Assembly: GCA_002686295.1 (NCBI GenBank)
Contig: NZBB01000035.1
Coordinates: forward strand, 1 to 15,756
Source of the DNA: Candidatus Woesearchaeota archaeon
Lineage (GTDB): Archaea; Nanobdellota; Nanobdellia; Woesearchaeales; GCA-2686295
Direction of reading: 5' to 3'
Length of the DNA stretch: 15,756 bases
The notes beneath the pieces are model-generated. The model saw nothing but the letters and a program-made list of their open reading frames with translations. It searched no databases and had not been told where the DNA came from. This document shows positions 7,669 through 15,578 of the stretch, in pieces. Position numbers and translations under genes: made by a program. Numbering within the stretch: position 1 is the stretch's first letter; the number at the start of each line of letters is the position of its first letter.

Positions 7669-8304
7669 ATGGAAACCAAGGGGAGAAGAATACTAATCCT
7701 GAATTATGGAATGGGAAACCTTCAATCACTTGCAAACGCAATGGATTATTTACGGGTAAAACATTTTATTTCGAATGAGCCAAATGCTATTAAAGATGCA
7801 GACGCTATTATAATGCCTGGTGTTGGAGCATTTGGAAAGGCTATGGAGAATCTGAACAGATTGTATCTTGTAGAACATCTGAACAAAGCAGCAATAATAC
7901 AGAAAAAACCAATACTTGGTATTTGTCTAGGTCTTCAATTAATGGCTGATCACTCAACGGAGCTTGGTTCCTATTCTGGATTGGGATGGATTAGTGGAAA
8001 AGTAGAGCAACTTGACAAAAATAAAGTTGATAGAATACCTCATGTAGGTTGGAATAATGTTAGATGTAATAAACATCACCCATTATTCACTAATATTCCA
8101 GAACATCCTGAGTTCTATTTTGATCATGCTTATCACTTAATATGTAAATCCGAACTAATTTCAGGCACAACCTTGTATGGAGATAATATTGCAGCAGTTA
8201 TTCAAAAAGAAAATATTATTGCCTGTCAATTTCATCCAGAGAAAAGCCATGCGAATGGATTGCGGTTTTTAAGAAATGTCCTAAACTTTATGGAACAGTA
8301 CTAA
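7669..8304 (+). CDS. hisH: HisH-type glutamine amidotransferase subunit (glycan-dedicated)
   Basis: A 211-residue class I glutaminase. It has NYGMGNLQS at 12-20, the oxyanion-strand PGVGAFG at 50-56, nucleophile Cys86 in GICLGLQL, and the His189/Glu191 catalytic partners in FHPEKS. It hydrolyses glutamine to give ammonia that passes through the HisF barrel, here presumably to WbpG rather than to histidine synthesis, since no other his genes are present and it lies between wbpG and hisF. The ATG at 7669 is the only ATG placed before the first beta-strand. It has no good Shine-Dalgarno sequence; an AGGGGAGA lies inside the coding region just after it. Only four bases separate it from the hisF start. 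Confidence 0.92.
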   Translation: METKGRRILILNYGMGNLQSLANAMDYLRVKHFISNEPNAIKDADAIIMPGVGAFGKAMENLNRLYLVEHLNKAAIIQKKPILGICLGLQLMADHSTELGSYSGLGWISGKVEQLDKNKVDRIPHVGWNNVRCNKHHPLFTNIPEHPEFYFDHAYHLICKSELISGTTLYGDNIAAVIQKENIIACQFHPEKSHANGLRFLRNVLNFMEQY

Positions 8305-8308
8305 TAAA

Positions 8309-9181
8309 TTGCTTAAGAAAAGAATAATTGCCTGTTTGGTTGTCAAAAACGGTATTGTAGTACAAAGCATTGGATTTAATAAATATCTACCAGTTGGTAG
8401 ACCTGAAATCCAAGTTGAATATTTTACTAACTGGGGTGTTGATGAAATACTAATTATTGATATCGATGCAACACAGAAAGGTATAGAACCAAACTATTCA
8501 ATGATTGAAAAGATATCAAAGGTGTGTTATGTCCCACTTACTGTAGGAGGAGGAATAACAGATATTTTACATATCCAAAAACTCATACAACATGGAGCAG
8601 ATAAAGTATCTCTAAATCAGGTGGTGTTGCATAACAGTAATTTTATTCATGATTCTGCGAGAACTTTTGGGAATCAATGTATTGTAGCATCTGTCGATGT
8701 GTTAGAAACGCCGAAGAAAGAGTATTTTGTGTACGATTATTTAAATAAAACTCACACTGGCAGAAATATAATAGAATGTGCAAAAGAAGCAGAATCAAGC
8801 GGAGCTGGAGAACTTCTTGTTAATTCTGTGAATAGAGACGGTATGAAAACAGGATTAGACCTTAAATTAATTGATCAAATATCTGTATCTGTTAATATAC
8901 CTATCATTTTTGGAGGAGGAGTTGGCAACCCCCTTCATATTCAGCAAGGCCTTCATAAAAAGAATGTTGCGGCAGTATTTATTGCAAACTATTTACATTT
9001 TAATGAGCATTCTATCTCAAAGATTAAATCGTATTTAAGTCATCAAAAAGAAAATATCAGAAAGAATAGTTTTATATCATATAGGGAATTTTCATTTAAT
9101 AATAATGGTATTATCAATCGTAAAACGGATACTGAATTGCATGACATGAGATTTAACATTTTCCCCCGGGAAAGAATATGA
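8309..9181 (+). CDS. hisF: HisF-like ammonia-channel subunit of sugar amidotransferase, lacking cyclase Asp
   Basis: A 290-residue TIM barrel clearly related to HisF: RIIACLVVKNG at 5-15, VGGGI at 79-83, GADKVSLN at 96-103, NRDG at 175-178 and FGGGVG at 201-206. The first catalytic aspartate of the cyclase (Asp11 in the Thermotoga maritima enzyme, in RIIACLDVKDG) is Val11 here. The second (Asp130) is kept in ASVD. Loss of the first fits HisF2-type proteins of LPS loci, which only need to channel ammonia from HisH. It is about 40 residues longer than HisF (about 250), with a polar tail from about 254 to 290 of unknown role. The start is TTG at 8309, four bases after hisH, and places the conserved N-terminus exactly. 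It ends in an ATGA overlap with the second WbpG-like gene. Confidence 0.9.
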   Translation: MLKKRIIACLVVKNGIVVQSIGFNKYLPVGRPEIQVEYFTNWGVDEILIIDIDATQKGIEPNYSMIEKISKVCYVPLTVGGGITDILHIQKLIQHGADKVSLNQVVLHNSNFIHDSARTFGNQCIVASVDVLETPKKEYFVYDYLNKTHTGRNIIECAKEAESSGAGELLVNSVNRDGMKTGLDLKLIDQISVSVNIPIIFGGGVGNPLHIQQGLHKKNVAAVFIANYLHFNEHSISKIKSYLSHQKENIRKNSFISYREFSFNNNGIINRKTDTELHDMRFNIFPRERI

Positions 9182-10422
9182 AATATTGTAGACGCTGTTG
9201 CTATCCTGCAAACCACCCGTTGAATATTGTATTTGATGATGAAGGTATTTGTAGCGGATGTCGCATACATGAGGAAAAAGATCTAATTGAATGGAGTGAA
9301 CAGGGAAATAAGTTATCTGGAATATTGAATGATTACAAATGTAAAACTCCTGAAAAATGGGACTGCATTATACCAGTAACTGGTGCATCAGATTCTTACT
9401 TTATTGTTGACACAATAAAGAACAAATTCAAAATGAATCCTTTATTGGTGTCCTATAATAAACATTACAACACTGAGCTAGGAATAAGAAACCTGGCATA
9501 TCTTCGCACAATATTTGATTGCGATATAATAACAAAAACTGTTGATCCAAAAATTGTAAAAAAAATAACTCGTGCAACATTAAATGAACGTGGGAGTATT
9601 TATTGGCATATTTTAGCAGGATCAACTGCATTTCCAGTCCAGATTGCTGTAAAATTCAAAATACCTCTAATTATTTGGGGTGTACATCAGGGATGTGACC
9701 AAGTTGGAATGTTTTCTCACCTTGATGAAGTCGAAATGACCGGGAAATATAGGAGAGATCATGATTTAATTGGACTTGATGAGGAATATTTACTTGATGG
9801 GAATTATGGGATTGAAGATGGTGATATTGAAGCCTTTACATATCCTCATGCAAAAGAAATAGAATCAGTCGGAGTCAGAGGCATTTATCTAAGCAATTAT
9901 ATCCGATGGGATACAAAAGCGCAGCATGAAAAGATGATTGATAAATATGGATATGAATCTGGGATAGCTCAACGGACAATTGATAATTACAACTATGTAG
10001 ATTGCCACCACTACACAGGTCTCCATGATTACATTAAATTTCTGAAGTTTGGATATGGCAAGATAACAGACAATGTGAATCGAGAAATTCGATTTGGCAG
10101 ATTGTCTCGAAATGAAGGAATTGACCTAATAAAATCATACCAGTTTATTATACCTAAGGAAATCCATTTATTCTGTGAATGGTTGGGCATTACCCAAAGT
10201 GAATTATTCGAAAATATTGACCAGCATCGAGATTCAGATATATGGACCTACAATGAAAATAATGGATGGGAACTGCTGGATTCCCTTGATAATCACAGAA
10301 ATGAAACAATTCCATTCAGGGGTGCTGAGAAAAATGGATGTACATTCTTAAAGACTAGCAATAGAAGTGACCTCGCAAGTGACAAAGAATATATTCTCAT
10401 TGCAAAAGGATATATTAACTGA
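9178..10422 (+). CDS. Second WbpG-like amidotransferase paralogue with altered PP-loop
   Basis: A 414-residue homologue of the gene at 6508. It keeps the cysteine pairs (Cys4/Cys7 and Cys25/Cys28) and the C-terminal LKFGYGKITD segment. At 68-73, where the paralogue has SGGKDS, it reads TGASDS: Asp and Ser are kept but the first Ser and second Gly are changed. ATP binding could therefore be weaker, altered or lost. The middle region (IIWGVHQG near 162-169) also differs from the paralogue's IFLGENN. A C-terminal extension of about 40 residues follows the shared end. It starts at an ATGA overlap with hisF, with GGGAAAG upstream, so it is co-translated with the HisH/HisF pair. It could be a second amidotransferase for another sugar or position, or a non-catalytic partner. 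Being a decaying copy is less likely because the frame is intact. Confidence 0.85.
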   Translation: MKYCRRCCYPANHPLNIVFDDEGICSGCRIHEEKDLIEWSEQGNKLSGILNDYKCKTPEKWDCIIPVTGASDSYFIVDTIKNKFKMNPLLVSYNKHYNTELGIRNLAYLRTIFDCDIITKTVDPKIVKKITRATLNERGSIYWHILAGSTAFPVQIAVKFKIPLIIWGVHQGCDQVGMFSHLDEVEMTGKYRRDHDLIGLDEEYLLDGNYGIEDGDIEAFTYPHAKEIESVGVRGIYLSNYIRWDTKAQHEKMIDKYGYESGIAQRTIDNYNYVDCHHYTGLHDYIKFLKFGYGKITDNVNREIRFGRLSRNEGIDLIKSYQFIIPKEIHLFCEWLGITQSELFENIDQHRDSDIWTYNENNGWELLDSLDNHRNETIPFRGAEKNGCTFLKTSNRSDLASDKEYILIAKGYIN

Positions 10423-10475
10423 AGTATTATCTGGTTTAAAAACATTCATTTTATCAAAACTGAAATAATTATAAT

Positions 10476-11915
10476 ATGCGTGATATAGACAAGTTTGCAC
10501 TGGAAATTAATCGCAATCTCAGAGGTAGATATAAATTACTTACCGAGAAAACCGGTCCATATTTGAACATTATTGGAATATTCTTTCATGAATTAATGAT
10601 TTATTTGTCGAACTACTATATTATTAAAAGTTCTGAGTATACCTACAAAGAAGATGTTGTATTTCCATATTTAAACTCAAAGTACTGTAATGCACCCTTC
10701 AATGTTCAGTTTGGGCAATCTGAACAATTGCAATCAAATTATAAATCTACTGTCATTATTGCCATCATCTACTTTCGAAATATAGTAAATATGCTTTTCA
10801 AGAATAGAAAATCAATATCAATTATTCATCCTGATTTGTTTATGGCTACTACATTAATAAAGTTACCATTTAGTTATAAAATAAATCTTATAAAGAATAA
10901 AAAAGTTTACTTAAAGAACTACGAATGCCAGGTTGACTTTTTAAGAGATACCATTGATCAAATATGTATAAAATATGATATACCGTGTAAAAATATTTTT
11001 GTTGAGAATTTTATAAACTATATCAAAAATAATATTTCTGATTGTGAATTAAGTAGTCCAGGAGAATATTTGTTAGTCGAAAGTAACACATTGATAACAA
11101 ACAGAGTCAACAGTGCTAATTATCTTGATAGTGGAAAAAAGGTGATTGGTGTTTCTCATGGATTTGGATACTCGCTACAACTGGATGACCCAATCATGGG
11201 GTATGGCGAATTTTCATATTGTAATCAATATTTAACATTTGGTGCCACCACATTGGAATTTGGTGAATATAACCATTCCTTAAACGAAGCTCCTAAATTT
11301 CACAGACGTACGTCAGATTTGTTGGAATCCATCTATACAGCTAATCCAATCATCAAGAAGAGTGAATCAGAAACATCAAAAATTCTATATATCCCGACAG
11401 GCTATTCTTTTAACAAAAGGTATGGTCCATTTCGGGATATTGATGATCAACTATACAATGAATGGCAAAATGCAATTATTGATCACTCAAATAATATTTT
11501 TTATAAGGCTTACCCAGGGCAAAATAAATTAGTTAATATTCCTGACGAAAGATTAATTCAAAATGATTTAAAAACAAAGATTCATATACTTAATCAATTT
11601 GATTTAATTATAATAGATTATTTTTCAACAATTTCAAATTTAGTGGCAGCAACAGATAAACCAATAATTTATTTTAATCTTGGTCTAATGAACATTGCCC
11701 TCGAAGCTAAAAAAGATTTTAAAGAAAGAGTTTTTTGGTGCGATGTTGATCTTAGCAAGGATTATTCAATTCAAGTTCAGGATGGTTTTAACAAATATTT
11801 TCGATCGGAACAAAGTTTTATTAATACGTACACAAAAAAATACTGTTTAAATAATAATAATATGTCTGAACTTGATTTGATTAAAGATATTATCGAAAAT
11901 AATAGTTTCATATAA
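10476..11915 (+). CDS. Putative GT-B-like glycan transferase (CDP-glycerol/Kdo-transferase-like), family not recognised
   Basis: A 479-residue protein I could not place in a precise family. The N-terminal third has a hydrophobic stretch at about 29-50 and another near 91-101, which could attach it to the membrane; no signal peptide is evident. The C-terminal half resembles GT-B transferases of the CDP-glycerol glycerophosphotransferase/capsule type. It has VIGVSHGFG at 223-231, a Rossmann-like YIPTGYSFN at 305-313, KAYPG at 344-348 in the place of the usual HP(G) loop, and LIIIDYFSTISNLV with DKPIIYF at 377-400, echoing the ITDYSS...DKPIIFY signature of TagF-like proteins. Likely role: transfer of a sugar or phospho-polyol to the repeat unit. 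It follows the amidotransferase block after 53 nt and precedes the flippase by 24 nt, which fits assembly. Function is inferred. Confidence 0.6.
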   Translation: MRDIDKFALEINRNLRGRYKLLTEKTGPYLNIIGIFFHELMIYLSNYYIIKSSEYTYKEDVVFPYLNSKYCNAPFNVQFGQSEQLQSNYKSTVIIAIIYFRNIVNMLFKNRKSISIIHPDLFMATTLIKLPFSYKINLIKNKKVYLKNYECQVDFLRDTIDQICIKYDIPCKNIFVENFINYIKNNISDCELSSPGEYLLVESNTLITNRVNSANYLDSGKKVIGVSHGFGYSLQLDDPIMGYGEFSYCNQYLTFGATTLEFGEYNHSLNEAPKFHRRTSDLLESIYTANPIIKKSESETSKILYIPTGYSFNKRYGPFRDIDDQLYNEWQNAIIDHSNNIFYKAYPGQNKLVNIPDERLIQNDLKTKIHILNQFDLIIIDYFSTISNLVAATDKPIIYFNLGLMNIALEAKKDFKERVFWCDVDLSKDYSIQVQDGFNKYFRSEQSFINTYTKKYCLNNNNMSELDLIKDIIENNSFI

Positions 11916-11939
11916 ATTAACATTGCTCCTTTGTTATAA

Positions 11940-13472
11940 ATGAATACCGATTCAATGATAAAACGATATAGTATTACTCTATTTGTGAATATAGCTAAAG
12001 TATTTACTAGTTTTATTAATGCAACGATAGTTCCAAACAGTTTAGGTGTTTCTAATTATGGTAATTATAATTTTTTACTTAGGACATTTAAAGCGATACA
12101 AACATTTCTTACGTTAAGTACAAACAGTGCCTTTTTTACTTACAGTTCCAAGAATAAAAAAAGTACAAATGCTTTTATCGTATTTTTTGGATGGGCAATT
12201 GTTCAATTGTTTATTATTCTGCTTATTATTTTTGGATCGATCATTTTTGGCTTCAAAGGGAAATTATTCCCAGATCAAATCAATATTTTTATCATATTAA
12301 TTGGTATTTTACAGTGGGTTAACTACATCGGGTCAATATCAATCCAATTTGGTGAAACAAAAGCAGAATCTGTTTATGTACAAAAGATAAACTTATTATC
12401 CTCCTTAATAACAACAGCACTTAACGTAATACTATTTTTATTTGATATTCTGAATTTGAACACATTTATTATTGTTAATTATATCGGTTCACTAGTCATT
12501 ATCAGTTTTAACTATTACTATTTTCTAATCAAGAGAAAACAAGATTACTTTGACCGATATAACCCTGAAAAAACGAAGGAAACAATATCTTATTTTGTCC
12601 ACTATTGTACACCATTAATTGTATACGGTGTTTTTGGGTTTATATCTAACATATTTGATCGCTGGTTTTTGCAGATTACAGATGGTTCTGTACAGCAAGG
12701 TTATTTTTCAATTTCTTTTCGCTGGATATCAATTGTTATGATATTTACAACATCGATAATAAGTATATTTTGGAGAGAGGTTTCTTTTGCCTATAATAAA
12801 AAAAATATTGAGCAAGTTAACAAAATATATTTTAAGTCGTTAAAACCTATTTATTTATTGTCAATATTTTCGGCTATAGTTGTTTATATGAACTCTGAAA
12901 AAATAATTAAGTTGTTCCTGCATGAGGATTATTATGGAGCGATATCTGTATTGAAAATCATGGCATTTCTACCTGCATTTTCGGCTATTTCACAAATCAA
13001 TAGCACTTTTTTCTATGCTGTGGAGAAAGTGAAGCTACATCGCAATATTTCAATAATTACCATGATTCTTGGTGTATTATTAACATATGTATTAGTTGCT
13101 CCAACCACACTTATAATACCAGGTTTTAGTTTAGGATCTAATGGTATTGCAATAAAAATGATAGTTATTAGCATAATATTATCAACAATTCAATCTTTTT
13201 ATATATTAAAAATGATAAAATCATCCTTAAGCCAATGGATCCATTTTCAATTTCTTGTATTACTGTTCTTAGTTTCTGCGGGCGTTCTGACCAATGTTAT
13301 TATTGATATGTTTATTCTTAATACTTTGCTTAGTATAATTTCTTTTGTCATTATTTACACAACGATCTCTGGAGGCATCCTCTTTATTAAACCTCAACTA
13401 GCAGGAATAAGCAATGAAGAATTCATTTATTATAAAAATCAATTTGTAAGATATTTTCAAAATCATAAATGA
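11940..13472 (+). CDS. wzx: Wzx-type oligosaccharide flippase
   Basis: A 510-residue integral membrane protein with about twelve or more hydrophobic helices separated by short charged loops, as in the polysaccharide-transport branch of the MOP superfamily. The N-terminal region (SITLFVNIAKVFTSFINATI, about 7-26) and the following SNYGNYNFLLRTFKAIQTF match the usual start of Wzx/RfbX proteins, where helix 1 is followed by a G-x-Y-x-F segment. Length fits the family (about 400-510). It would move undecaprenyl-linked repeat units from the cytoplasmic to the outer face of the inner membrane, which implies Wzy-dependent assembly; no Wzy polymerase is in the window. No Shine-Dalgarno sequence precedes its ATG. 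It ends in an ATGA overlap with the acetyltransferase gene. Confidence 0.88.
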   Translation: MNTDSMIKRYSITLFVNIAKVFTSFINATIVPNSLGVSNYGNYNFLLRTFKAIQTFLTLSTNSAFFTYSSKNKKSTNAFIVFFGWAIVQLFIILLIIFGSIIFGFKGKLFPDQINIFIILIGILQWVNYIGSISIQFGETKAESVYVQKINLLSSLITTALNVILFLFDILNLNTFIIVNYIGSLVIISFNYYYFLIKRKQDYFDRYNPEKTKETISYFVHYCTPLIVYGVFGFISNIFDRWFLQITDGSVQQGYFSISFRWISIVMIFTTSIISIFWREVSFAYNKKNIEQVNKIYFKSLKPIYLLSIFSAIVVYMNSEKIIKLFLHEDYYGAISVLKIMAFLPAFSAISQINSTFFYAVEKVKLHRNISIITMILGVLLTYVLVAPTTLIIPGFSLGSNGIAIKMIVISIILSTIQSFYILKMIKSSLSQWIHFQFLVLLFLVSAGVLTNVIIDMFILNTLLSIISFVIIYTTISGGILFIKPQLAGISNEEFIYYKNQFVRYFQNHK

Positions 13473-14056
13473 ATAAAGTAAAACAAAATAATTACCCCAC
13501 CAGATTCAATGAATGTTTTTCATTTGATGAGTCTGAATTTAATCCGACACCAAAAAGTTGGTTAGGTAAGCTGTGGCGAATAAGATATGTATCAAGGTAT
13601 TCGAGCACTACATGGATGAGGTTATCCCAATATTTTTGTATTAAATCACAGTGTAGAAGTAAAATTAAACGAGTCATGTATGGAAATCTGTCACAATATT
13701 ATAGAAGAAAAAATGAAATATTAAATGGATTATCCTGTGCACGAAATCCTCAAATAAAGCCGGGCATTAAATTTCATCATAGAAATGTGATAATTACAGA
13801 AGAGACAATAATCGAAGAAGGTGTACACATTTATGGAAACGTTACATTCGGAAGTAAAAATGGCTGTGCTCCAATAGTGAAAAAAAATGCTAAAATTGCC
13901 GGCAATTCTATGATTATTGGAAAAGTAACAGTCGGAGAAGGAGCAATAGTAGCACCAGGCGCCATTGTTCTAATTGATGTACCTTCTAAAAAAATTGCTG
14001 CAGGAGTCCCTGCAAAAATTGTTGGGGATGTTACTGATGACAACTATGATTTTTAA
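13469..14056 (+). CDS. Hexapeptide-repeat acetyltransferase, serine acetyltransferase-like
   Basis: A 195-residue protein. Residues 1-90 are mostly polar and helical with many Arg and Lys (for example RRKNEILNG near 79-87). From about 95 to 187 a left-handed beta-helix of hexapeptide repeats runs from IKPGIKFHHRNVII through GVHIYGNVTFGS to AAGVPAKIVG. His103/His104 sit where CysE-like acetyltransferases carry their catalytic histidine. It is shorter than CysE (about 270). It most likely O- or N-acetylates a sugar or amino-acid substituent in the glycan, using acetyl-CoA. Free serine acetylation for cysteine synthesis is less likely because no cysteine gene is near. It begins at the ATGA overlap with wzx and has no Shine-Dalgarno sequence. 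Confidence 0.8.
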   Translation: MNKVKQNNYPTRFNECFSFDESEFNPTPKSWLGKLWRIRYVSRYSSTTWMRLSQYFCIKSQCRSKIKRVMYGNLSQYYRRKNEILNGLSCARNPQIKPGIKFHHRNVIITEETIIEEGVHIYGNVTFGSKNGCAPIVKKNAKIAGNSMIIGKVTVGEGAIVAPGAIVLIDVPSKKIAAGVPAKIVGDVTDDNYDF

Positions 14057-14067
14057 CTTTAAAAACT

Positions 14068-14073
14068 AGGGGA
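14068..14073 (+). promoter_or_regulatory. Ribosome binding site deciding the HpaI-type aldolase start
   Basis: AGGGGA is directly against the ATG at 14074 (no spacing) but six bases before the ATG at 14080, so the second ATG is the better start. Confidence 0.7.
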
Positions 14074-14079
14074 ATGACT

Positions 14080-14811
14080 ATGACATTAGGATCTTGGATC
14101 ACATTAAATCATATTTCTATTGTAGAAATAATGGCGGACGCTGGATTTGACTGGCTCTGTGTTGACCTGGAGCATTCAGTAATAGATTATTATGGAGCAG
14201 AAAAATTAATAGCAACTATAGAAGCAAAAGGCTGTGTTCCCTACGTTCGTGTTGGTGCAAATGATCCCCTGATCATTAAACGTGTCCTTGATGCCGGTGC
14301 AAAAGGAATCATTGTACCCATGATCAATTCGAAAATTGATGCTGAAAAAGCGATTAATGCGGTTAAATATCCTCCTCTAGGTAATAGAGGTGTAGGATTA
14401 GCCCGAGCCCAGGGATACGGATTTGATTTTGAGGAATATGCAGATACTATTAATAATGAAACCAGGGTAATTGCTCAAATAGAACATATAGATGCAATCA
14501 ATAATCTAGAGGATATAATAACGGTAGATGGTATTGACGGTACCATTATAGGCCCATATGACCTCTCAGGGTCCATGGGAAAACCAGGTAAATATGAGGA
14601 TTCAGATGTTGTTGATGTATTAAGAAAGTATGAAGAAGTTTCAAAAAAGGTGGATAAACCAATGGGATATCATATCATTGAACCAAATCATAAATTAGTG
14701 CTTGAAAAAATAAAAAATGGCTACACATTTATAGCCTTTAGTTTAGACATACTATTTCTGGGAACAATATGCCGTCAGGAAATGAATTCACTTAGGAATG
14801 GTATAGGATGA
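14080..14811 (+). CDS. HpaI-type class II pyruvate aldolase (4-hydroxy-2-oxo acid / 2-keto-3-deoxy acid aldolase)
   Basis: A 243-residue TIM barrel aligning along its length with HpaI: FDWLCVDLEHS at 23-33 (His32 matches the catalytic His), VRVGANDP at 56-63 with Arg57, LVP-like IVPM at 78-81, PPLGNRGVGLARA at 98-110, metal ligand Glu135 in AQIE, and Asp161 in GPYDLS. These enzymes form or split 4-hydroxy-2-oxo acids from pyruvate and an aldehyde using a divalent metal. I chose ATG 14080 over 14074 from the ribosome-site spacing. Its stop overlaps the start of a KdsB-like CMP-sugar synthetase (ATGA), suggesting that the 2-keto-3-deoxy acid it makes is the sugar then activated. The usual route to Kdo or sialic-type acids uses PEP-dependent synthases (KdsA, NeuB), and none is in the window. 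The direction of reaction is inferred. Confidence 0.87.
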   Translation: MTLGSWITLNHISIVEIMADAGFDWLCVDLEHSVIDYYGAEKLIATIEAKGCVPYVRVGANDPLIIKRVLDAGAKGIIVPMINSKIDAEKAINAVKYPPLGNRGVGLARAQGYGFDFEEYADTINNETRVIAQIEHIDAINNLEDIITVDGIDGTIIGPYDLSGSMGKPGKYEDSDVVDVLRKYEEVSKKVDKPMGYHIIEPNHKLVLEKIKNGYTFIAFSLDILFLGTICRQEMNSLRNGIG

Positions 14812-15578
14812 ATATCGTAGGGATTATTCCCGCAAGAATGGGTAGTAGTCGGTTCCCGGGAAAACCATTAGCAAATATACACGGCATACCTATGATTGGG
14901 CATGTGTATTTCCGCAGTAAAATGGCAAAAATACTTGACGATGTCTATGTGGCAACCTGTGATCAAGAAATTATTGATTACATAAAATCAATTGATGGAA
15001 AAGCAATAATGACGGACACTTCGCATGAGCGAGCATCAGATAGGACATCAGAAGCATTGAATATTATTGAATCGCGTACAGAACAAAAAACTGATATCAT
15101 TGTTATGCTCCAAGGTGATGAACCTATGATCCTCCCGGAAATGATAGATGCTGCAGTTCAGCCATTGCTAGATGATCAATCAGTTACAGTTTCAAATTTG
15201 ATGGCTACTATAAAAAAAATTGAAGAATGGGAAGACCCAAATGAGGTGAAAGTAGTTGTAGATAAAGAAAATTTCGCTATCTATTTCTCCCGGGAACCTA
15301 TTCCTTCGAAAAGAAAATACTCTAGTGAAATAAAAGCCTATAAACAAGTATGTGTAATACCATTTACCAGAGATTGTTTAATTAACTATACTAGGCTTGA
15401 ACCTACACCTTTGGAAATCATCGAGTCAGTTGATATGAATAGATTTATTGAAAACGGAATTAAAATAAAAATGATTGAAACAGACAATAATACAATTGCT
15501 GTTGATACTCCACAAGATTTAGCTAATGTAGAACGGTTAATGAAAAACGACTCTCTGATAAGGACTTATCTGAATTAA
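14808..15578 (+). CDS. KdsB-like CMP-ulosonic acid synthetase (substrate probably not Kdo)
   Basis: A 256-residue cytidylyltransferase closely related to CMP-Kdo synthetase: IIPARMGSSRFPGKPL at 6-21, LQGDEPMI at 101-108, YFSREPIPS at 159-167, LEPTPLEIIE at 197-206 and VDTPQDL at 232-238. Length matches KdsB (about 250). The usual K/R-H-[IL]-G-[IL]-Y-x-Y motif, located between YFSR and PLE in KdsB, reads KQVCVIPF (179-186) here, so the substrate pocket is altered. It would join CTP and a 2-keto-3-deoxy sugar acid to give CMP-sugar and pyrophosphate. AGGA lies at 14794-14797. It overlaps the aldolase gene (ATGA) and, by one base, the following dehydrogenase gene, so the three are probably one pathway. 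The family is secure; the sugar is unknown. Confidence 0.88.
   Translation: MNIVGIIPARMGSSRFPGKPLANIHGIPMIGHVYFRSKMAKILDDVYVATCDQEIIDYIKSIDGKAIMTDTSHERASDRTSEALNIIESRTEQKTDIIVMLQGDEPMILPEMIDAAVQPLLDDQSVTVSNLMATIKKIEEWEDPNEVKVVVDKENFAIYFSREPIPSKRKYSSEIKAYKQVCVIPFTRDCLINYTRLEPTPLEIIESVDMNRFIENGIKIKMIETDNNTIAVDTPQDLANVERLMKNDSLIRTYLN

Noticed and set aside
7669..9181. hisH and hisF as part of histidine biosynthesis
   Set aside because: No other his genes are present, they sit between two WbpG-type genes, and the HisF cyclase Asp11 is replaced by Val.
10470..10475. TATAAT directly before the ATG of the gene at 10476
   Set aside because: It would put the transcription start inside the gene and has no -35 partner.
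13831..14043. Minus-strand open frames of 60-90 codons, for example opposite the acetyltransferase, and similar ones opposite 4219-4482 and 5550-5804
   Set aside because: They lie fully opposite well-supported genes, show no recognisable motif and have compositions typical of antisense shadows.
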